This document shows, one piece after another, positions 37,891-42,443 of a DNA stretch of 42,443 nt. Source of the DNA: a virus; the IMG/VR virus record IMGVR_UViG_3300005096_000014, positions 1-42,443 of that record. The stretch is one strand, 5' to 3'. A program made the position numbers and the translations under genes. How positions within the stretch are numbered: the first letter of the stretch is position 1; every line of letters starts with the position of its first letter. The notes under the pieces are model-generated. The model was not told the DNA's origin and did no database searches. It saw only the letters and a program-made list of their open reading frames with translations.

Positions 37891-39398
37891 GCCGCCATCC
37901 AACCTACTGACTCGTGTTCAACTTCATTCGAAGAATACTTATCTCGTCTTTCAGGTCTAAAAACACTGTCCGGCATGTAATATGTCATCATTAATGCGTC
38001 AGCATTATTTGGTGAGGCAAGGCCCCTACGTTTAAGCTCCTGTTTACCTTCAACCTTGACCTTCCCGTCTGATTCACCTTCTCCAAACTTGATTGTAGAT
38101 AATTCACTGATAAGTTCGTCATCATTTGGGATCGAAATAACTCCACTTTCAAATTTCTCTCTAAGATTAAACCAAAGTTCATCACGCATCTTTTTGAACC
38201 TGTCAGGTTTCCTGGCACAGTTACGAACATCAACTGCATATACGTGTCTTCCAAGCTCTCTTAACCTGTAGTAAACACCGTTACCGAGGCCAATAACATC
38301 AATAAAAGTAGCTTTAGGTTCATGCTCTTCAATCTTCATGCTTACCCATCCAGCAACTTCCATCGTGTTTTTTGAGTTATTAAATAACAACTGCTCTAGT
38401 TTGCCACCTCTACGCATTGCAATTACACTTTTATCTCCACCGGCACCTATATCAACGCCAAAGACTAAAGGGTCATCTTCTGAAACATCAATATCTTTAT
38501 CAATAGCATCCATAACCCAATCCCACGGAATTAATGTATCAGAATCTGATATTGGTGGAAGCCCTCTAACACTAACTCTGAAAGCATTAGAATCACGACC
38601 GTACTTATTCTCCATACGCTTGATCTGAGCCTTAAACTGTGGCATCTCTGCCATTTCAGACTTCTCAGCATCCCAATGAAGACACACCCAGTCATCCCTA
38701 TATTTTGTCTGACTATCAATTGCATATCCCATATTTCTAGTAGGGTTAAATACCATAAAAATAAAGTTACAAAGTCCAGTTAACGTTGTTTCAAACGGCT
38801 TAAACACTGGATCTGGGACTCCAGATGCTTCATCTATGACAAACATTTGGTAGTCTTCATGAAACCCTTGCAAGGTCTCTGCCTGTTCATCAGCAGAAGC
38901 CTTAACGTTTACTGTCCTTGCTGTAGCGAACCAACGTTTCCCCCAGTCGTCCTTATTCGGTAACTTCATAAATATTTTTTCAGACTGAACCTTCAACCAT
39001 TCATCAACTGGTGTGTCTTTAAGCCACTTTTTAACTTCAGACCACAAGACTTCCTTTAATTGCTTGCCGCTGTTAGCCGTGCAAGGTATCTTCACATTAG
39101 GGAAACAGACCATAAACCAGGTAATGAGCAAGGCCAATATTGCATCTTTCCCGGTTCCCTTACCTGACTGAATAGATATCCCTATTTTACGAGCATAAAC
39201 CTCTTCTTCTTCAGTTAACTTATGCCCTTGCCCTGATTTAACCTTTGCATCAACCAGTTTTCTTATCTTTTCTACACAATCTTTCTGTTGAGAAGTTAAT
39301 TCAAACCCTTTCTCTTTAAATTTTAGTGCCTCATTTATAAAGGCTTCTGGGTCATTACGCCACCTTTTAAAAAGTTGTTGTTTTTTATTTAACTTCAC
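37887..39398 (-). CDS. terL: terminase large subunit
   Basis: The 503-residue product starts at GTG 39398, sharing 4 nt (GTGA) with the upstream stop. Walker A SGKGTGKD is at residues 78-85 and Walker B MFVIDEAS at 185-192. The nuclease part has VFGVDIGAGGDKS (Asp316), FIDVIGLG (Asp367) and NNADALMM (Asp467), the RuvC-like triad. It is the packaging motor that moves DNA into the prohead and cuts it. The gene opens the packaging and head block, as usual in P22-like phages. Confidence 0.92.
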   Translation of the reverse strand: MKLNKKQQLFKRWRNDPEAFINEALKFKEKGFELTSQQKDCVEKIRKLVDAKVKSGQGHKLTEEEEVYARKIGISIQSGKGTGKDAILALLITWFMVCFPNVKIPCTANSGKQLKEVLWSEVKKWLKDTPVDEWLKVQSEKIFMKLPNKDDWGKRWFATARTVNVKASADEQAETLQGFHEDYQMFVIDEASGVPDPVFKPFETTLTGLCNFIFMVFNPTRNMGYAIDSQTKYRDDWVCLHWDAEKSEMAEMPQFKAQIKRMENKYGRDSNAFRVSVRGLPPISDSDTLIPWDWVMDAIDKDIDVSEDDPLVFGVDIGAGGDKSVIAMRRGGKLEQLLFNNSKNTMEVAGWVSMKIEEHEPKATFIDVIGLGNGVYYRLRELGRHVYAVDVRNCARKPDRFKKMRDELWFNLREKFESGVISIPNDDELISELSTIKFGEGESDGKVKVEGKQELKRRGLASPNNADALMMTYYMPDSVFRPERRDKYSSNEVEHESVGWMAA

Positions 39399-39607
39399 AC
39401 AATCCTTTTACTCAGATGAGATCGCTTACGTTTTTTATCTTTTTTGATAGGAACGATCTTATAACCACCGGTATCAAGTCTGTCGCCATTAGTCATTTTA
39501 ACCAATGCTCCACCGGTATACGCGTTTCCAACAGATTCAATAACGCCTACACCATACTTTGTTATTCCATCAATACTTTCAACTTTTACGATCTCACCTA
39601 TATCCAT
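39395..39607 (-). CDS. hypothetical basic 70-residue protein, coupled to terL
   Basis: ATG 39607 (MDIGEIVKVESIDGITKYGV) is behind AGCAGGTGCTA; a GTG 9 nt upstream is in frame. The product is a small beta protein with a very basic C-terminus (KKDKKRKRSHLSKRIV). Its last codons overlap the terL start. It may be a nucleic-acid-binding packaging factor. Function inferred from position only. Confidence 0.55.
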   Translation of the reverse strand: MDIGEIVKVESIDGITKYGVGVIESVGNAYTGGALVKMTNGDRLDTGGYKIVPIKKDKKRKRSHLSKRIV

Positions 39608-39619
39608 AGTTAGCACCTG

Positions 39620-39682
39620 CTATTTCTTTGTTTTCTTACCTTTTTTTGACATTTTGCCTTTCATCTTGCCCTTACATCCCAT
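39620..39682 (-). CDS. 20-residue lysine-rich peptide
   Basis: ATG 39682, behind AGGCAGGGTCAGA, opens a frame of 20 residues, MGCKGKMKGKMSKKGKKTKK, ending at TAG 39622-39620. Ten of 20 residues are Lys. It lies 12 nt upstream of the next gene and would be the first gene of the late operon. A DNA-neutralising or packaging peptide is conceivable. The frame may be chance, but the ribosome site and the spacing are in its favour. Confidence 0.4.
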   Translation of the reverse strand: MGCKGKMKGKMSKKGKKTKK

Positions 39683-39716
39683 TCTGACCCTGCCTATATG
39701 TATATTTGATACTTTA

Positions 39717-39745
39717 TTTGTAACATATAAAAACATGTATGTCAA
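39717..39745 (-). promoter_or_regulatory. candidate late-operon promoter
   Basis: On the minus strand TTGACA (39745-39740) is followed after 17 nt by TACAAA (39722-39717). Transcription would start about 25 nt before the Lys-rich peptide and run through terL to the lysis genes. It stands back to back with the rightward promoter at 39797. Confidence 0.5.
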
Positions 39746-39758
39746 TATTATGCCACTA

Positions 39759-39810
39759 AGTGTAAATATAATGACACTGTGTATGCTACTTGACAGTTGA
39801 CATTTACACT
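39759..39810. repeat. inverted repeat AGTGTAAAT / ATTTACACT
   Basis: AGTGTAAAT (39759-39767) and ATTTACACT (39802-39810) form a perfect 9-bp inverted repeat with 34 nt between. It lies between the leftward late promoter and the rightward promoter, and the right arm is in the spacer of the rightward promoter. It is a likely operator pair for a dimeric repressor acting by looping or joint binding. Confidence 0.45.
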
Positions 39811-39825
39811 CATGTATGGTAATGT
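39797..39825 (+). promoter_or_regulatory. rightward promoter
   Basis: TTGACA (39797-39802), a spacer of 17 nt, TAATGT (39820-39825). A second TTGACA starts at 39790. The -10 hexamer is identical with that of the promoter at 42303. The next gene begins 20 nt after the -10 box with a good ribosome site. ACATT/AATGT (39800-39804/39821-39825) is a further inverted pair. Confidence 0.5.
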
Positions 39826-39844
39826 TTTAGCAAGGAGGAACAAT

Positions 39845-40375
39845 ATGAATATAAAATGCAATAAATGTGGATGGGAACCTTTGCCTGGAGAGTTTTTGGG
39901 AGTGGACACTATCGAGAAGAATACATTTACATGTACATGCCCTTGCTGTAGAGATATCCTTTTTGTCTATATGGATAGCTGGAAAGCCTGTGACCGTTCT
40001 TCAATAAGCCCACCTAAGATATCTGCTGGAACAACATATTTAAATCTTGATACAGGGCAAATATTCGGATACACCAAAGATCATGGATGGGAAGAGAGAG
40101 ACAACCATAATGATAAATCATTTTTCTTCGTAAATGGCGGAGATGGGTTCGCAAAGCTAAATCCAGACTGGACAGCTACAAAGCTTGATGATGAAAAGCC
40201 AAACAATATTTGCGTAGAATGTGAACATTGCAAGTTTCTTGAGATAGATAACCTTCAAATTCCTTTCTGCAAAGTTAGTACAAATCCAATATACGGCAAT
40301 ATTGTGACATGTGAGTCTATTCGACCTATAGGCAAATATGAGCCGTGTTATGAGTTCAAGAAGAAAGGAGAATGA
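39845..40375 (+). CDS. zinc-binding protein, 176 residues
   Basis: AAGGAGGAACAAT precedes ATG 39845 (MNIKCNKCGWEPLPGEFLGV); an upstream in-frame start overlaps the promoter and is rejected. The protein has CNKCGW, CTCPCCRD and CVECEHCKF/C, nearly three cysteine knuckles. The C-terminal third ends in a CYEFKKKGE tail. It is a multi-site zinc protein in a rightward unit opposite to the late operon. Function unknown. Confidence 0.6.
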   Translation: MNIKCNKCGWEPLPGEFLGVDTIEKNTFTCTCPCCRDILFVYMDSWKACDRSSISPPKISAGTTYLNLDTGQIFGYTKDHGWEERDNHNDKSFFFVNGGDGFAKLNPDWTATKLDDEKPNNICVECEHCKFLEIDNLQIPFCKVSTNPIYGNIVTCESIRPIGKYEPCYEFKKKGE

Positions 40376-40791
40376 TGTTTTTTCTACCAGAGAAATGCCC
40401 AAGAGGCTTAGGATGCCAGCCGTTGGCAATAATTGCATCTGATAAAGACGTGTCATACTACTGTTGCGGAGAGAATGATGGCTCGGATAGGTCAGTAGAT
40501 CAGGACAAGTACACTACGTGCTTTAAAAGTGCATCGATAGACCAACGCATACACAGTGACAAGAGAGACCTTACACACAACGCATCCGTCCTAATGCAGG
40601 CACTTGCAATTATAGAAGAACGCGACTCTGAGGCATATCACAAGGATGGATGCCCTTCTGATTATGACGAAGCCATAGCTGAGCTTGAAGAAGCAAGAAC
40701 GACTTTATATGAAATGATGATTGATGGAAAACTCGACCTCAAAATTATAAATCAGGTGTCAGATGCAATCTTTAGGGTTACTCATCCATGA
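40372..40791 (+). CDS. hypothetical 139-residue protein
   Basis: ATG 40372, or 40375 behind AAAGGAGAATG, overlaps the previous stop. The N-terminal part is Cys-rich (CPRGLGCQPLAIIASDKDVS, YYCCGEND); the C-terminal half is helical (YDEAIAELEEARTTLYEMMI). Not recognised. Confidence 0.55.
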   Translation: MMFFLPEKCPRGLGCQPLAIIASDKDVSYYCCGENDGSDRSVDQDKYTTCFKSASIDQRIHSDKRDLTHNASVLMQALAIIEERDSEAYHKDGCPSDYDEAIAELEEARTTLYEMMIDGKLDLKIINQVSDAIFRVTHP

Positions 40792-40919
40792 AAGAAGTAT
40801 TGACAAAAGAAATTCTTAATAATGCGGTTAAACTTATGAGAGAAGAAGCTGTTAAACCGATGACCGTTAAGAGCCATTGGAAAGCATTTAAAATGACGTG
40901 GAATGATCCGTTCGGCTAA
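40788..40919 (+). CDS. hypothetical 43-residue protein
   Basis: ATG 40788 overlaps the previous stop (ATGA), and TAA ends the frame at 40919. The product begins MKEVLTKEILNNAVKLMREE and ends KMTWNDPFG. Basic and helical. It may be a real early gene by packing; function unknown. Confidence 0.5.
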   Translation: MKEVLTKEILNNAVKLMREEAVKPMTVKSHWKAFKMTWNDPFG

Positions 40920-41013
40920 AGGTGGAGAAAAGGGGATAAGTATTATTTCATTATGATCAACAATAAAGCTGCTGGGCTTAAAATATGATAACAAGGAAAC
41001 TTATCACACAAAG

Positions 41014-41136
41014 ATGAAATTTGGCTGGTGTTTCTGGGATAGTTGTGGGTTCAATGGGCATGAATGGGAATTGGATTTTGAAGACGAGAACATAACTCAC
41101 TGGATGCCAATGACTGAACCTCCTGGAAAATTATGA
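41014..41136 (+). CDS. small DUF551-like protein
   Basis: ATG 41014 opens 40 residues, MKFGWCFWDSCGFNGHEWEL followed by DFEDENITHWMPMTEPPGKL. The end ITHWMPMTEPP strongly recalls the DUF551 C-terminus, often found in phages as THWMPLPEPP. The N-terminal half of DUF551 is shorter here. The ribosome site is not obvious. It overlaps the next gene as ATGA. Confidence 0.5.
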   Translation: MKFGWCFWDSCGFNGHEWELDFEDENITHWMPMTEPPGKL

Positions 41137-41285
41137 AGATCAAAATTGCTCTATACGACTGCTGTTCAGGCATTGGAATAGCATGGAATATTAATGGGAA
41201 AAGAAGTGCTATAGGATTAAGACTGCCTAAGTGCATCTATTGGGTAATGTCACGGTATATTCATCTGAGGCGGTTTATAAAGTAG
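41133..41285 (+). CDS. hypothetical 50-residue basic protein
   Basis: ATG 41133 overlaps the DUF551-like stop, and TAG ends the frame at 41285. The product begins MKIKIALYDCCSGIGIAWNI and ends YIHLRRFIK. Basic with a hydrophobic middle. TTGACA begins just after the stop. Not recognised. Confidence 0.4.
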   Translation: MKIKIALYDCCSGIGIAWNINGKRSAIGLRLPKCIYWVMSRYIHLRRFIK

Positions 41286-41386
41286 TTGACATGAAATATC
41301 AATCCTGCAGAACATCATCAATGAAGTAAAGAAACTAAACATATAGCAAACCCTTTTAGAATTACATAGGGGTCAAAGAGGGGGTG

Positions 41387-41437
41387 TATAATATTCTACG
41401 CCTCTCCTACATTACCCATACCCCCATACCCCCCCCC
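41387..41437. repeat. C-rich tract with C9 run beside a TATAAT
   Basis: TATAAT is at 41387-41392, next to GGGG and GGGGG runs. From 41415 there follow CCC, CCCCC (41421-41425) and C9 (41429-41437). The minus strand is G-rich and might form a G-quadruplex. The C9 run may also vary in length. It is the left part of a noncoding locus. Confidence 0.4.
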
Positions 41438-41448
41438 TACCTTATCGT

Positions 41449-41537
41449 TGTCAATCTATTGACATAATGCAAACCAAGTGTCAATAGTCACTGCTTTGAC
41501 GTGTCAACTACTCGCCTGAAGTGTCATGGACTTGACA
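41449..41537. repeat. cluster of TTGACA half-sites (iteron-like)
   Basis: Exact TTGACA/TGTCAA occur at 41449 (-), 41459 (+), 41479 (-), 41502 (-) and 41532 (+), with near copies at 41496 (+, TTGACG) and 41522 (-, ATGACA). ATTGACA/TGTCAAT (41458-41464/41479-41485) and TTGAC-GT-GTCAA (41496-41507) are inverted pairs. Five exact hexamers in 89 bp are far above chance. They may be protein-binding iterons at an origin, or stacked operators. The last copy also fits a promoter (TTGACA-N17-TTACCG). Confidence 0.5.
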
Positions 41538-41548
41538 AAAACACGTGC

Positions 41549-41612
41549 GGTCTGTTACCGTAACGGAGTGAGAGGCTAGCTAGCTCGCCAACACTCAGTG
41601 AGGTAACAGACC
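41549..41612. repeat. nested inverted repeat in the noncoding locus
   Basis: GGTCTGTTACC (41549-41559) and GGTAACAGACC (41602-41612) are perfect 11-bp arms. Inside, GAGTG (41566-41570) pairs with CACTC (41592-41596), and GCTAGCTAGC (41575-41584) is a palindrome. GTTAC-C-GTAAC (41554-41564) shows the arm motif again. The whole could fold as a cruciform or RNA stem-loop. It may be an origin, a packaging signal or a terminator-like element. Bases 41613-41690 show no gene. Confidence 0.55.
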
Positions 41613-41690
41613 TAGAGTGTGAGATTTTGGAGCACACCTCCCGGCAGTATCCGTAGTTAATCCAACAATAACAATGTATATGCACGCAAG

Positions 41691-41706
41691 TGTTCCACGT
41701 GGAACA
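41691..41706. promoter_or_regulatory. parS-like centromere site (TGTTCCACGTGGAACA)
   Basis: A perfect 16-bp palindrome stands at 41691-41706. It keeps the canonical chromosomal parS (TGTTTCACGTGAAACA) except for a symmetric T-to-C/A-to-G pair, and its GTTCCACGTGGAAC core is that of Pseudomonas-type parS as I recall it. Host ParB would be expected to load here. No parB is visible in the window. The site is noncoding, 42 bp from the HTH gene stop. Confidence 0.65.
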
Positions 41707-41747
41707 ATGTGGGGATACGTATGTGTAAGTGTTGGTGCTACAGGCTG

Positions 41748-42239
41748 CTACTGGTCGTCTGCTGGTGAGTCAGGTGTGATATCAATAGCCTCATCAGAAG
41801 CAACAGGGCTAGGCTTGACGGCCTTAATCACCTTGTCAACGAGCTCTACCATGGCAGATATGCTATCGGCTGTATCGTTCCCGGACTTGCCAAGAATTTG
41901 AAGCTCTTTGTCTTGAAGAATGCCTACTGCTGTGACTTTTTGGAGTAGAGAGGCGTTTTTGATATCGTCATCGGTGATAGCGTTAACTATCTTACGCTGT
42001 CCACTTGCAAGGATATCGGCCCTAAGGCCCTTATAGTCATCCACTGCCTCGAAGTCAATCCCAGCTCGCTGTAACCTCCTGGTAACATTTGATTTATCGC
42101 AACCGAGTATTTTACCTATCTGACTATGAGAGAGGCCCTTACGCTTGAGCTTGGCGATGTCCTCAATCGGTATAACGGCATGACTACCTACGTTGCCCTT
42201 GGTGTTGACTGTGACTGTATCCATAGTTATATATATCAT
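41748..42239 (-). CDS. HTH DNA-binding protein, candidate small terminase
   Basis: The 163-residue product starts at ATG 42239 or 42224. Residues about 26-52 (LKRKGLSHSQIGKILGCDKS, NVTRRLQRAGI) form a helix-turn-helix. The central part (ADILASGQRKIVNAITDDDI, LQKVTAVGILQDKELQILGK) matches a family common beside phage terminases, where TerS is the likely role. It lies away from terL, though near it on the circle, and beside the noncoding locus, so it may instead bind the origin or parS-like region. No CTPase motif, so not ParB. Acidic C-terminus. Confidence 0.55.
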   Translation of the reverse strand: MIYITMDTVTVNTKGNVGSHAVIPIEDIAKLKRKGLSHSQIGKILGCDKSNVTRRLQRAGIDFEAVDDYKGLRADILASGQRKIVNAITDDDIKNASLLQKVTAVGILQDKELQILGKSGNDTADSISAMVELVDKVIKAVKPSPVASDEAIDITPDSPADDQ

Positions 42240-42302
42240 AGGTGGGGATGATTGGGCAAGTGTGCTATTGGTTAATCTTATGGGGTTATTGTATCTTTGT
42301 AT

Positions 42303-42331
42303 TTGACTACTCTCACGGGTGATGGTAATGT
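42303..42331 (+). promoter_or_regulatory. rightward promoter of the small-gene cluster
   Basis: TTGACT (42303-42308), 17 nt, TAATGT (42326-42331). The spacer has TCAC-GG-GTGA (42313-42322), comparable to CTCAC-TC-GTGAG of the promoter at 11542. It faces away from the HTH gene and leads into ATG 42374 and, on a circle, into the cluster ending at 4726. Bases 42240-42302 show nothing else. Confidence 0.5.
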
Positions 42332-42373
42332 AGGTGTATAGGATGAGTTAACAACTAAGGTGGAGGCTAAATT

Positions 42374-42443
42374 ATGGCAGACGATAAGCTTAAGGATGTA
42401 GAGACTGCCGTCTGGTGGTTGGGCGACAATGCAGGGCAGATAA
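42374..42443 (+). CDS. 5' end of a small phage protein, cut by the window edge
   Basis: ATG 42374 lies 6 nt behind GGTGGAGG, a strong ribosome site. The frame gives MADDKLKDVETAVWWLGDNA and GQI to the edge. Joined directly to base 1 it would soon stop, but one added base would join it with the frame ending at 139. The full product would be about 69 residues. Not recognised. Confidence 0.55.
   Translation, partial: MADDKLKDVETAVWWLGDNAGQI

Noticed and set aside
41748-42239. ParB partner for the parS-like site
   Set aside because: The protein has an HTH but none of the ParB N-terminal CTP-binding motifs; it fits a TerS-like or other HTH family better.
1-42443. CRISPR arrays, insertion sequences, integrase, rRNA
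   Set aside because: No regularly spaced direct repeats, transposase, tyrosine or serine recombinase, or rRNA sequence was seen on reading.

Overview
The window is the genome, or nearly all of it, of a tailed double-stranded DNA bacteriophage with a P22-like (short-tailed, podovirus) body plan. The sequence shows a large terminase, a P22 gp1-type portal, a scaffold-like protein, a major capsid protein of the N4-gp56 family, a head-tail adaptor, a beta-helix tailspike, a P22 gp10-like DNA-stabilisation (tail hub) protein, several tail accessory proteins, three proteins in the position of P22-type ejection proteins, and a small lysis cassette with an M15 peptidase endolysin. No integrase, ParA/ParB, DNA polymerase or helicase gene is visible. 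A Gram-negative host is inferred from the P22-like injection module and from a phage gene with a lipoprotein-like signal; the host genus cannot be read from the sequence. The two partial ORFs at the window edges would join into one protein of about 69 residues if a single base were added at the junction, so the molecule is probably circular or circularly permuted and about 42.4 kb.

Layout. (1) From 42303 through the window edge to 4726 (+): about twenty tiny, tightly overlapping genes, mostly unknown, many with zinc-ribbon cysteines; the unit ends in a structured RNA (4741-4832), a Met-Arg minigene behind a perfect Shine-Dalgarno (4865-4890), and a hairpin (4911-4944). (2) 6993-5012 (-): a replication-initiator-like gene, a zinc-binding partner and three small genes. 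(3) 7142-18749 (+): an HTH regulator placed directly on a promoter, a MazG-like pyrophosphohydrolase, tRNA-Tyr, a RuvC-like nuclease, SSB, a RecB/Cas4-like exonuclease, a phiC31 gp3-like protein, a long coiled-coil protein, a deoxyribosyltransferase-like enzyme and a polynucleotide-kinase-like P-loop protein, with three further structured or tRNA-like noncoding stretches. (4) 39745-18769 (-): the whole packaging, head, tail, ejection and lysis operon, in that order. (5) 39797-41285 (+): five small genes. (6) 41286-41747: a noncoding locus with repeated TTGACA half-sites, a nested inverted repeat and a perfect 16-bp parS-like palindrome. (7) 42239-41748 (-): an HTH protein, possibly the small terminase.

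How it may work together. Most of the transcription units start at TTGACA-N17-(TARTGT-like) promoters, some with a CTCAC-NN-GTGAG-type dyad in the spacer, suggesting one regulator over early, middle and late genes. The replication module (initiator plus partner, SSB, nucleases) probably relies on host polymerase. The 41.3-41.7 kb noncoding region is the best candidate for an unusual system: a host-type centromere (parS) on a phage without its own visible ParB, next to iteron-like repeats, which suggests use of the host ParB for segregation or another purpose.
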